Below, one piece after another: positions 1-7,307 of a DNA stretch of 46,986 nucleotides. The position numbers and the translations under genes were made by a program. The stretch is from Lautropia mirabilis (GTDB lineage Bacteria; Pseudomonadota; Gammaproteobacteria; Burkholderiales; Burkholderiaceae_B), in contig CAMCOS010000019.1 in the NCBI GenBank assembly GCA_945876565.1, positions 1-46,986 of the forward strand. The letters run 5' to 3'. A model generated the notes under the pieces. It saw only the letters and a list, made by a program, of their open reading frames with translations. It was not told the origin of the DNA and searched no databases. How positions within the stretch are numbered: the stretch's first letter is position 1; each line of letters starts with the position of its first letter.

Positions 1-131
1 GGGGTGCAGCCAATCTTGGGCGCTATTGATTCAACCGTGGCCCAAAGCGACGGATACTCGCTTCGATGCTCCTGCACCATGCGCACAGCGCGCTCACGGA
101 CTTCTGGTGAAAACTTCGTTGATTTCTTCAT
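1..131 (-). CDS. IS3-family transposase OrfA, N-terminal part
   Basis: The minus strand from the ATG at 131 encodes a peptide starting [20 protein letters not shown] and continuing through [22 protein letters not shown]. This is the typical N-terminal HTH of IS3-group OrfA proteins (the S-x-E-x-R-x-R-A-V-R-M pattern). OrfA binds the IS ends and is normally joined to the OrfB integrase by programmed frameshifting. The gene runs off the left edge, so OrfB is not visible. Confidence 0.8.
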   Translation of the reverse strand, partial: MKKSTKFSPEVRERAVRMVQEHRSEYPSLWATVESIAPKIGCT

Positions 132-181
132 GGCTTCATTCTCTCAGGACTTGAAGCCTCCTCCAAACCCAGGGCAATTCA
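1..181 (-). mobile_element. IS3-family insertion sequence, one end only
   Basis: Reading the minus strand, the element begins at 181 with an IS3-type terminus (TGAATTGCCCTGGG...), followed about 50 bp later by a transposase OrfA start. Only this end is inside the window, so completeness and the second inverted repeat cannot be judged. An IS at this edge fits the mobile character of the region. Confidence 0.7.
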
Positions 182-953
182 GTAACCCTCCCCTAGGATA
201 AACGGGGTAGGAAGTAGAATTTTCTCGATATTGACGTTGACGTCCGACCAGTAACTGGTATTACGGATCTACGCCTACACCCGGCGCTCCATCGAGACCC
301 CAGCGAAGCTCAAACATCGCTTCCACGAGTGGCTTTTTACTCAGCGTTTTTATGGTTTCCACTTCAGGTGCACTTCAAGTCAAGGTGGTACGGATCCACA
401 GGCCTAGAAGTATAAATTGAAAATCCAAACGCTCAATTGGTTGTTGGCGTTTCACCCACACGCAAACCGAACTTTAATCAGGGATAGACCATCGAGGTCG
501 CTGATCTCTATTACGCCAGCACCAAAACCTATTCTGACTGCAGACATCAGAACCCTGCAGCCAAGGTCTGGGTTGATGACTAGGCTTCCAGTTGTGGGGC
601 AGCAACTCATCGATGCGTCGGTTGGGCTGAGTCGCCAGTTATGTTAATTGCCATAGGTTGAGCATTGAAGTGTGCCGTGGCGTTAGTGTACGGTGGCGAG
701 CGCGGTGGCGACTGCGCCCGAGGACATCGATTGATGCCTACAGCTTTCAGCACCCTTCTTTGCGTGTTTAAAAGAATAAGCTGCTGACTTTCGATGAGGG
801 CGCTTGTCACGCTCGGTGCATAGAGGTTTGCCGCAACTGGAACCACTGCGAATTCCCATTTCGTCGCACAACACGCACTACAATGGCTAGGTCTGAAACC
901 ACCTGGCGCCGTTCTTAAACCACCCGGCGTTTAGTCAATCGACCCTGACTTAC
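182..953. other. gene-poor decayed DNA between IS end and kinase gene
   Basis: No convincing intact gene is present. On the minus strand 638-582 there is a short open stretch encoding LATQPNRRIDELLPHNWKP, which resembles the C-terminus of IS66-family TnpC transposases and may be an IS remnant; a stop codon lies directly before it. Longer open frames here have unnatural composition. The final 100 bp must hold the promoter of the kinase gene, but no clear -35/-10 pair was seen. Confidence 0.35.
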
Positions 954-2810
954 ATGCGACAGCCACCCAAATCGGTCATCTCCACGCCGTTCCATGAACA
1001 TGCGCACCTAAAGCGCAGGCGCTGGTATTGGCTGGCCCCCATGCTTGTGCTCGGTTTGTATGCCTTGGTGATGGGTGCTTTCTTCTGGTTGCAGCAAATT
1101 CGTGCCGACAGCATCATGTTCATCACGATCGATCAGGAGCTGCGTCAGCAGCGCTTAACGTGGGTGGTGATTGGTTTATCTGTTGTGATTGTGGTGGCGC
1201 TGTTGGCACTATGGCGCTACACCCGTCACCGCACTGAAACTGAGACCGCCCTCATGGCAGAAACCGAGTTTCGGCGCGCCATGGAAAACTCCATGTCCAC
1301 TGGCATGCGAGTTCTCGATCTAGAGGGCCGGATTGCATACGTGAACCCCGCGTTTTGTCGGATGATTGGCTGGAACGAAGCGGACCTGATTGGCCGCATG
1401 CCACCCTTCCCTTACTGGGTACCGGGCAAGTACGACTCCCACCGTCAGACGCTTGAAGCAGTCATTGGCGGCAAGACGCCGTCTAGTGGCATTGAGCTTG
1501 AAGCCCAGCGCCGTGATGGTTCACGCTTTACCGCACGGATGTATGTCTCAGCCCTCTTGGCACCCAATGGCACCCAGATCGGCTGGATGACATCAATGAC
1601 CGACATCACCGAGCCCAGACGAATTCGGGAGGCTCTGACCGCCGCACATGAACGTTTCATGACCGTGCTTGAAAGCCTGGACGACGCGATATCAGTAACC
1701 GCCGATACCGCCGATGGCATGGACTTACTCTTTGCCAACCGCACCTACCGAAGCCTCTTTGGTGCACAAACCAACGGACACCAAGAGCTGTTAGCCGGGC
1801 GGCGCGGTCGCTACAGCGACGAGTCAGCTGAGGTTTATTCCACCCATGTCGAGCGGTGGTTTGAGGTCCAGCACCGGATGCTTGCCTGGACCGATGGCAG
1901 ACGGGTGCGCATGCAGGTGGCACGCGACATCACCGAGCGGCGCAAGCACGAAGAAGCATCGCGGGTTCAGCAAGAGAAAATTCAAATCACCAGCCGTCTG
2001 ACCACCATGGGCGAGATGGCATCTTCGCTGGCACATGAACTGAACCAGCCGTTAACGGCCATTAGCAACTACAGCATGGGTGCTGCGGCCATGGTCAAGG
2101 CTGGGCAGACCGACCCCGACAAGCTCTTGCCCGCCCTGGAAAAAGCCGCCGCGCAAGCGCAGCGCGCTGGCAAGATCATCAGCCGAATTCGGGATTTTGT
2201 GAAACGCAGTGAGCCTCGTCGCCAATCCGTCGACATCCAGACCATTGTCGACAACGCCGTGAGTTTGGCGGAAATCGATGCGCGCAAGCGCTCAATCGAC
2301 ATTGAAATCAAGCTGCCGCCAGACATGCCCAAGGTCTTGGCCGATCCCATTCTGATTGAGCAGGTGCTACTGAACCTCATCAAAAACGGCCTTGAAGCCA
2401 TGGACAACAGTGCGGCGCACGTCTTAACCGTCGAAGTCAGCCGTCATCACAACACCATGCAGGTTGCGGTCATCGATGCGGGCCATGGCGTGTCAGACCC
2501 AGACAGGCTATTTGAACCGTTCTTTAGCACCAAGTCAGAAGGACTTGGCATGGGCTTAAATATTTGCCGCACCATCATCGAATCCCACCATGGTCAGCTC
2601 TGGGCCACCAACAACCAAAGTCCGAACACCCCGGAGCTTTGCGGCACGACTTTCCGGTTCACGTTACCATGTGCTCCTATCGAGATGAACAACGAGCCTG
2701 AAACTGATGCTGAAGCCAACGCTGCAATCGACGCCGCAATCAACACTGTAAGCAACACCGAGACAGCACAACCCCCCAATAACAAAGCCACAGAGGAGTT
2801 TCCCGCATGA
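954..2810 (+). CDS. membrane PAS sensor histidine kinase (FixL/DctB-like)
   Basis: A 618-aa sensor kinase. Two hydrophobic helices (about residues 24-46 and 68-88) flank a very short external loop, so sensing is probably by the cytoplasmic PAS domains (about 100-220 and 226-330). The H-box has the FixL-group form AHELNQPLTAISNY with phospho-acceptor H361. The ATPase domain shows an N-box (NLIKNGLEAM), a DAGHGV motif and LFEPFFSTKSEGLGMGL. A low-complexity Ala/Asn/Thr tail closes the protein. Its stop overlaps the start of the response-regulator gene, so the two form an operon. The start at 954 has no strong Shine-Dalgarno but is the only ATG before the first membrane helix. No haem-binding PAS signature was identified; the signal is unknown. 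Confidence 0.9.
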   Translation: MRQPPKSVISTPFHEHAHLKRRRWYWLAPMLVLGLYALVMGAFFWLQQIRADSIMFITIDQELRQQRLTWVVIGLSVVIVVALLALWRYTRHRTETETALMAETEFRRAMENSMSTGMRVLDLEGRIAYVNPAFCRMIGWNEADLIGRMPPFPYWVPGKYDSHRQTLEAVIGGKTPSSGIELEAQRRDGSRFTARMYVSALLAPNGTQIGWMTSMTDITEPRRIREALTAAHERFMTVLESLDDAISVTADTADGMDLLFANRTYRSLFGAQTNGHQELLAGRRGRYSDESAEVYSTHVERWFEVQHRMLAWTDGRRVRMQVARDITERRKHEEASRVQQEKIQITSRLTTMGEMASSLAHELNQPLTAISNYSMGAAAMVKAGQTDPDKLLPALEKAAAQAQRAGKIISRIRDFVKRSEPRRQSVDIQTIVDNAVSLAEIDARKRSIDIEIKLPPDMPKVLADPILIEQVLLNLIKNGLEAMDNSAAHVLTVEVSRHHNTMQVAVIDAGHGVSDPDRLFEPFFSTKSEGLGMGLNICRTIIESHHGQLWATNNQSPNTPELCGTTFRFTLPCAPIEMNNEPETDAEANAAIDAAINTVSNTETAQPPNNKATEEFPA

Positions 2811-3433
2811 CCATGCCGCCAACTGCTAGTACTGTCTATATTGTGGATGATGACGAGGCTGTGCGTGACTCACTGCGTTGGCTACTTGAAGCCAACACCT
2901 ATCGCGTCAAATCATTTGCCAGTGCTGAAGCTTTTCTGGCCGAGTACCGGGAGGATCAAGCGGGCATTTTGATTGTCGATGTTCGCATGCCAGGCATGAG
3001 CGGCCTGCAGTTGCAAGAAGAACTGCTCGCTCGCAAGTCGCACATGCCAGTGGTCTTCATCACGGGTCATGGTGACGTGCCCATGGCGGTGAACACCATG
3101 AAAAAGGGTGCGATCGACTTCCTCGAGAAACCGTTTAACGAAACAGACCTGCGCGACACCGTCTCGCGTATGTTTGAAATCGCCAACGAGAACCTACAAA
3201 AGCAACAGTCCAAGCGTGCGCACGAAGCGATGCTCGGTAAATTGACAGCTCGTGAACAACAAGTGCTTGAGCGCATCGTAGCGGGTCGCTTGAACAAGCA
3301 AATTGCCGATGATCTGGGCATCAGTATCAAGACGGTTGAGGCACACCGCGCCAACATCATGGAAAAGCTTCAGGTAACGACTGTCGCTGATTTGATGAAA
3401 GTCGCCTTGGCCGGTGATGCGCCGACGGCGTGA
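2807..3433 (+). CDS. FixJ-family response regulator
   Basis: A 208-aa receiver-plus-HTH regulator. The receiver has the acidic pair in IVDDDEA, phospho-acceptor D58 in ILIVDVRMPGMSG, the ITGHGDVPMAV stretch typical of FixJ and K108 in FLEKPF. The C-terminal third is a LuxR-type HTH (LTAREQQVLERIVAGRLNKQ...KTVEAHRANIMEKL). Translation starts at an ATGA overlap with the kinase, with GAGGAG at 2793-2798 as ribosome-binding site. It is the cognate partner of the upstream kinase; target genes are not evident here. Confidence 0.93.
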   Translation: MTMPPTASTVYIVDDDEAVRDSLRWLLEANTYRVKSFASAEAFLAEYREDQAGILIVDVRMPGMSGLQLQEELLARKSHMPVVFITGHGDVPMAVNTMKKGAIDFLEKPFNETDLRDTVSRMFEIANENLQKQQSKRAHEAMLGKLTAREQQVLERIVAGRLNKQIADDLGISIKTVEAHRANIMEKLQVTTVADLMKVALAGDAPTA

Positions 3434-3540
3434 TGGTACAGGCGCTGGCCAGCCTCGACTGGCGCAGCGCGGATGGTTAGAACTTGAAGTAGTTAGAACT
3501 GAAAGCGGTCAAAACCGAAAGTGTTTAGAACTAAAAGCAC
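3434..3540. repeat. hairpin and degenerate TTAGAACT repeats after the regulator
   Basis: A stem GCGCTGGCCAG/CTGGC-G-CAGCGC (about 3441-3466, one bulged G) follows the regulator stop and could end transcription, although no T-run follows. It is followed by about four degenerate copies of TTAGAACT-GAAAG spaced 15-18 bp (to about 3535, with echoes to 3580). No gene was recognised. Confidence 0.4.
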
Positions 3541-3547
3541 CTAGCAC

Positions 3548-3658
3548 TTAGCGCTCACTGCACTTAGAACTTAGAGCGGCAGTTTGGACCAATAAGCAAG
3601 TCAGCACGGCAGTGATCAAGGCAACGATCAAGCCAACAAGGGCCCTACTCGCACACAT
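3548..3658 (-). CDS. putative small single-helix membrane peptide
   Basis: A 36-codon frame, beginning MCASRALVGLIVALITAVLT, consists almost entirely of one hydrophobic helix with a charged, polar tail ending SSKCSER. It resembles small membrane peptides such as type I toxins only in architecture. The ATG lies directly at the end of a 44-bp dyad that carries the same operator motif as the nucleotidyltransferase gene at 6078, which is the main reason to list it. There is only a weak GGA upstream as ribosome-binding site. It may be a chance frame. Confidence 0.3.
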   Translation of the reverse strand: MCASRALVGLIVALITAVLTCLLVQTAALSSKCSER

Positions 3659-3702
3659 GGTGTTTCCAAAATTAGAGCAATCGTTTCTTATTTGGAAACA
3701 CC
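3659..3702. promoter_or_regulatory. dyad operator, distant copy of the 6037-6078 motif
   Basis: GGTGTTTCCAAA (3659-3670) and TTTGGAAACACC (3691-3702) form perfect 12-bp arms around a 20-bp spacer. On the minus strand, 3699-3678 contains GTTTCCAAATAAGAAACGAT, almost the same as the two operator units at 6037-6078. It probably binds the same regulator. Confidence 0.6.
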
Positions 3703-3922
3703 TAAGTCTAAGGCCGTAAGAATCGATAGTGACTGGGCTATAGACATGTAATGCCTGCTGTGCGCTGCCTACTGCTGCGTGCCTGCTGCTGCCTGCCTGC
3801 TGCCTGCTGCCCTCCAACTTCCCTATAGTTCCCATATATTGAGAACTATTTGATATGGGGTGCCGGATTCAACATAATTCCTGTTTTTTGTGAACTATTT
3901 TATTAAAGGCTCGGGAATGGAT

Positions 3923-3947
3923 ATAATTCCTGAAATTCAGGAATTAT
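3923..3947. promoter_or_regulatory. palindromic operator of hipBA module 1
   Basis: Arms ATAATTCCTGAA and TTCAGGAATTAT (12 bp each, perfect) meet at a single central base at 3935. A half-site ATAATTCCTG recurs at 3874-3883. The site lies about 170 bp upstream of hipB, in AT-rich DNA, as expected for autorepression by a HipB dimer. The rest of 3580-4118 shows no gene. Confidence 0.65.
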
Positions 3948-4118
3948 TATCAGATAGCGCTGCTCAAAGTGGTTAGGGATCACATCGCCCATCGGTACCG
4001 CGCTCGCCGAGAAACGACCGAGAGACAACTGATAACCCGACCCAAGCAAGCAAACACGCAAGCAAGCGAATAAGCAAACCCACACGCATGACTTAAAGAT
4101 CTTCTGCAAGGTTGCCAT

Positions 4119-4484
4119 ATGCCCAGAACCCTACCTCGTCCGTTGATAAACCCGGATCCCCAAATCACTGACATGGTGGCACTCGGTCGCTTGATTCGGG
4201 ATCGTCGAGCCCAAAGTGCCATGCGAATCGACGATGCAGCTAGCATGCTCGGCGTCTCAAAAAACGTACTCTCCCAGCTAGAAAACGGTCGATCGGTAAG
4301 CCTAGACAAGGTGTTGAAAGTCTTAAAAGGGCTTGGTCTGACCTTGCTGCTGTTTGACCAGCAAGGGGCATCAGTCGTCCTGAAACAATGGCGCCAGTCT
4401 TCACAGGCAGGCGATAACCGCTTAGGCGACAACCACGCAGGCAACAGCCCTTCGAAGCCGCCGACAAGAGAGCAATCGCAATGA
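4119..4484 (+). CDS. hipB: HipB-like antitoxin, module 1
   Basis: A 121-aa protein with a Cro/C1-type HTH at about residues 20-80: LGRLIRDRRAQSAMRIDDAA, then SMLGVSKNVLSQLENGR (recognition helix), then a LDKVLKVLKGLGL helix. HipB proteins bind an upstream operator as dimers and hold the HipA kinase in an inactive complex. The C-terminal 35 residues are polar and probably disordered, as in HipB. The stop overlaps the hipA start by 4 bp (ATGA), so the two are translationally coupled. The gene is preceded by the palindrome at 3923-3947. Confidence 0.85.
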   Translation: MPRTLPRPLINPDPQITDMVALGRLIRDRRAQSAMRIDDAASMLGVSKNVLSQLENGRSVSLDKVLKVLKGLGLTLLLFDQQGASVVLKQWRQSSQAGDNRLGDNHAGNSPSKPPTREQSQ

Positions 4485-5935
4485 CCACGCATGTGCTTAA
4501 GGTGACGACGCAGAACCAGCACGTGGGCGAGGTTCACTTTGACAGTCGTACAGATACTTATGACTTCACCTACTCCCGCCAGTGGGTAGAGCACGCCGAT
4601 GCGTTTGCGCTGTCTCCTCACATCGCGCTACCAAACCACACTGTGCACACTGTGCGGGATCAGGAACTGACAGCACTGCAAGGTTCAGTCAGATCGGGGG
4701 CTGTTCAGCGGTTCTTACAAAACCTGCTGCCCGAAGGTCGGGCGCTAGACGTGGTTTCTATCAACAACCAGATATCCAAAGACAATGTCTTTGGCCTTGT
4801 GGCCTTGCTTGGCAAAGAACCCGCTGGCGCACTGAGTTTCGTCATGGCTGACCTGCAAAAGAGCCAATCAGCGGATGAGGAGCCCCAGCGTCGAGTCATC
4901 TCCCATGAGGAACTCAGTCACCGCATCCAACAGCGTGAATACCTACCATTTCCGGTCTGGGATGGAAAGGTGCGTCTATCGGTCGCGGGTTTCCAGGACA
5001 AACTGCAGGTACTCGTTGAAGGTGAGCAGATCTCGCTTGCCGATGGCTGCCTCGCATCAACCCACATCTTAAAACCCGAGCCACGCAGTCCACTCACCCC
5101 GTGCATGGTGGCCAATGAACACTTTTGCATGACACTTGCAGCACAGATGGGCCTTGCCGTGGCTCCAGTTACCATCAAACGGATTCCAGAGCCGATTTTG
5201 CTGGTCGAGCGATTTGACCGTAAGGTCGTCACAGCACTGTATGGCGATGGCGCCCAAGTCTCCCACGAGGCCCAAGACGCCCAAGACGCCCAAGACGCCC
5301 AAGACACCCATCATGCGATTGCCGTGCAACGGCGTCATGTCATCGATGGCTGCCAGGCGCTTGATTTACCTGTATCTCACAAGTACGAGCGTAATTTCGG
5401 GCACGGTCAAGATGTACGCCATATTCGTGAGGGCGTCAGTTTTGAGAAACTATTTACGGCGCTCGAATTTGACAATCCCCTGGCGGGAAAGCTAAGCCTG
5501 CTGAGATGGGCCTTGCTTCAATTGCTCATTGGCAACAGCGATGCACACGGCAAGAACATTTCGTTTTTCATGCGCGCCAACCAACTGATCCCTGCACCAC
5601 TCTATGATCTGGTGTCGGTTAACGTTTACGGTGAGCAGTTTGAGCAAGAGATGGCCATGGGATATGGCGATGCATTTCTAATCGAAGAGATCGGCGCATT
5701 TGATCTGGCTGACTTCGCGCATCGCACCACCGTGCCACCCAAACTCATTGCTCGCGAAATGACCAACTTGGCCAGTAAAGCCAAATTGCTGGCACCCGAA
5801 CTAGCAGAATCGAACCTCTACACCTCAACAGAAAAAGACCTCGTTCGAGCAATCGCACAATTTGTGGTTGCCCAAGCTGACCGGATGCTCAAGACGGCGC
5901 CGCTCGTACTCAAGGTCGATCCTGCGCTGCTCTGA
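4481..5935 (+). CDS. hipA: HipA-family serine/threonine kinase toxin, module 1
   Basis: A 484-aa HipA toxin, somewhat longer than the usual ~440 aa. HipA kinases phosphorylate translation components (glutamyl-tRNA synthetase in the E. coli case) and cause growth arrest. The N-terminal couple_hipA-type region (VRSGAVQRFLQNLLPEGRAL) is followed by the kinase core: SVAGFQDKLQVL, VERFDRK, the catalytic loop LIGNSDAHGKN with D354, and the metal-binding LYDLVS with D376. The extra length is mostly an Ala-Gln-Asp repeat between VERFDRK and the conserved RRHVIDGCQ. All kinase residues are present, so it is likely active. The final codons lie in a perfect 32-bp palindrome. Confidence 0.88.
   Translation: MTTHVLKVTTQNQHVGEVHFDSRTDTYDFTYSRQWVEHADAFALSPHIALPNHTVHTVRDQELTALQGSVRSGAVQRFLQNLLPEGRALDVVSINNQISKDNVFGLVALLGKEPAGALSFVMADLQKSQSADEEPQRRVISHEELSHRIQQREYLPFPVWDGKVRLSVAGFQDKLQVLVEGEQISLADGCLASTHILKPEPRSPLTPCMVANEHFCMTLAAQMGLAVAPVTIKRIPEPILLVERFDRKVVTALYGDGAQVSHEAQDAQDAQDAQDTHHAIAVQRRHVIDGCQALDLPVSHKYERNFGHGQDVRHIREGVSFEKLFTALEFDNPLAGKLSLLRWALLQLLIGNSDAHGKNISFFMRANQLIPAPLYDLVSVNVYGEQFEQEMAMGYGDAFLIEEIGAFDLADFAHRTTVPPKLIAREMTNLASKAKLLAPELAESNLYTSTEKDLVRAIAQFVVAQADRMLKTAPLVLKVDPALL
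5252..5305 (+). repeat. 9-bp in-frame tandem repeat in hipA-1
   Basis: GCCCAAGAC occurs four times without a mismatch (5270-5305), preceded at 5252 by a degenerate copy GCCCAAGTC. It encodes Ala-Gln-Asp units in a surface-type insert. Copy number can change without breaking the frame. Confidence 0.85.
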
Positions 5936-5955
5936 TGTCGACATCAGAGCAGCGC
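5924..5955. repeat. perfect 32-bp palindrome across the hipA-1 stop codon
   Basis: GCGCTGCTCTGATGTC and its exact reverse complement meet at 5939/5940 with no loop. The hipA stop TGA is inside the left arm. There is no T-run on either side, so it is not a standard intrinsic terminator; it may be a transcription end, a protein-binding site or a recombination scar. Confidence 0.8.
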
Positions 5956-6036
5956 GAGCCATAGACGATCAAAGCAATCAAAGCAACGCCAGTGCAACCA
6001 GTGCAAGTTGTCGTACTAGCGCTGAACCGGTACGAT

Positions 6037-6078
6037 GTTTTCAATTAAGAAACGATTGTTTTCTATAAAGAAACGATA
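6037..6078. promoter_or_regulatory. two direct 21-bp operator units overlapping the start codon
   Basis: Two adjacent 21-bp units (6037-6057 and 6058-6078) match at 18 of 21 positions. Each has the form GTTTTC-N6-GAAACGAT, so each is itself an imperfect dyad. The second unit ends on the A of the start codon of the downstream gene. A third copy lies at 3678-3702. The arrangement suggests autoregulation by that gene's winged-helix domain. Confidence 0.7.
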
Positions 6079-6656
6079 TGTCTGTCTCTGACTTGCTCTT
6101 TCCGAATCAGTATCGTCGCAAGGTGCTTGCTCTGCTGATGACGAACCCAGATGTCTCGATACATCTGCGCGAACTTGCTCGCCTGACACAAACATCCCCT
6201 GGCACCTTGAAGAAGGAGCTGGATTTGCTGGTCAGCGCCGGTTTGCTGACATCACACACATCCGGTAATCAAGTTCGATTCAGTGCCAATAGTAACCACC
6301 CCGTCTACCCCGAGTTGATTGCGCTGATTCGTAAAACCACAGGTTTGCATGATGTGTTGGCGAATGCTTTACAGCCGCTGGCCGATCACTTGGAAGTGGC
6401 ATTTGTTTTTGGGTCGACAGCCAAAGGTAGTGAGACTGCGCAAAGTGATATCGATGTTCTGGTCATTGGTGACATCACATTCGGGCAAATCAACAATGCC
6501 CTATATGAAGCACAAACTGTTTTAGCTCGAGAAATCAACCCTAAGGTCATGTCGCGCCAAGAATGGGCGAGCAAACTGCAAGAGGGAAATTCATTCGTGC
6601 GAGAAATCGTTTCAAAGCCAAAGCTTTTTATTATCGGTCGTGAAAATGACCTCTGA
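6078..6656 (+). CDS. winged-helix MNT-type nucleotidyltransferase
   Basis: A 192-aa protein. Residues 1-75 form a winged helix (SIHLRELARLTQTSPGTLKKELDLL, then a wing ending VRFSANSNHPVYPEL). Residues 105-190 form a minimal nucleotidyltransferase with FVFGSTAKGSETAQSDIDVL, i.e. the GS-x10-DxD metal and nucleotide motif. MNT proteins of this class act as antitoxins for HEPN toxins or as stand-alone transferases. No Shine-Dalgarno is possible, because operator DNA and an in-frame TAA at 6066 precede the ATG; the mRNA may be leaderless. No HEPN gene follows: a frame from the ATG at 6645 stops after 20 codons. The partner may be lost, or the small peptide at 3548 may be linked through the shared operator. 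Confidence 0.8.
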   Translation: MSVSDLLFPNQYRRKVLALLMTNPDVSIHLRELARLTQTSPGTLKKELDLLVSAGLLTSHTSGNQVRFSANSNHPVYPELIALIRKTTGLHDVLANALQPLADHLEVAFVFGSTAKGSETAQSDIDVLVIGDITFGQINNALYEAQTVLAREINPKVMSRQEWASKLQEGNSFVREIVSKPKLFIIGRENDL

Positions 6657-6730
6657 CTATTTGCCAGGGAGGCATGAGTCCGGGGCATCACTACCTGCGC
6701 AATGGTAAACAAGAGGGTCGCCGCTACAAA

Positions 6731-6776
6731 TAATTACAACCGTGCGGTTACAAGCGTGTAATTACAGCCGTGTGGT
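6731..6776. repeat. 18-bp direct repeat upstream of the unknown two-gene module
   Basis: TAATTACAACCGTGCGGT (6731-6748) recurs at 6759-6776 with two changes, 28 bp apart. It lies about 110 bp before the GTG of the next gene and is a candidate operator. A TACAAT box at 6840-6845 could be a -10 element. Confidence 0.5.
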
Positions 6777-6887
6777 CCACGCTTGCATCGATGTGGGTTC
6801 GTTCACCCGCTTGTGATGACAGGCATACTCAAGCCTGCATACAATATCGAATGATGCTTTTTGTAACGAGAAGAACCGTGGAAAACA

Positions 6888-7307
6888 GTGAGCTTGCATT
6901 CAAACACCCCGCCAAATTCAAAGTTTCCCTCCTCATGGCCACAGGGCTGCCCACCGCAAGATGCATCACCCGCCGATGCGGAAGTTTTTCGGATAACGAA
7001 GACGAACCCACCCACAGAAGATGACTTCAAGTCTCACCAGGAACTAGGCAAATCTATCAATGGTCCGCCATGCCTTAGACTGGGGCTGTCCTTATTTCAG
7101 AACCTGAACGATGCTGAGCATTCTTTGCAGCTATTCCCTAAGCTAGGCTCTTACGTAATGCAGGGGCGACTCGAGCACAAACATGGTCTCATCAAAGTGA
7201 CACCGAGCAATCACTTTCCTACGCACACGACCTGGTGGCCATACGAAGGCGTCAATCGCCTTGAACCGTTCCCTACTGAGCCGCTCTCACTTACTGTCGA
7301 TGCTTGA
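6888..7307 (+). CDS. uncharacterised small protein, first gene of a two-gene module
   Basis: A 139-aa protein from a GTG start. The first ~30 residues are Pro/Ser-rich. The rest is compact and looks well conserved: PTEDDFKSHQELGKS, CLRLGLSLFQNLNDAEH, LFPKLGSYVMQG, and an aromatic end PTHTTWWPYEGVNRLE. I have an impression of similar small bacterial proteins with an H-x-TWWP end, but no function is known to me. The stop overlaps a downstream ATG (ATGCTTGA), so it is coupled to the next gene. It could be an antitoxin-like or immunity-like partner; that is inference only. Confidence 0.6.
   Translation: MSLHSNTPPNSKFPSSWPQGCPPQDASPADAEVFRITKTNPPTEDDFKSHQELGKSINGPPCLRLGLSLFQNLNDAEHSLQLFPKLGSYVMQGRLEHKHGLIKVTPSNHFPTHTTWWPYEGVNRLEPFPTEPLSLTVDA

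Noticed and set aside
417-647. 76-codon frame near the left edge
   Set aside because: No coding character; lies in decayed DNA.
4918-5307. Minus-strand frames in hipA-1 with Trp-Ala-Ser repeats
   Set aside because: Antisense translation of the 9-bp repeat.
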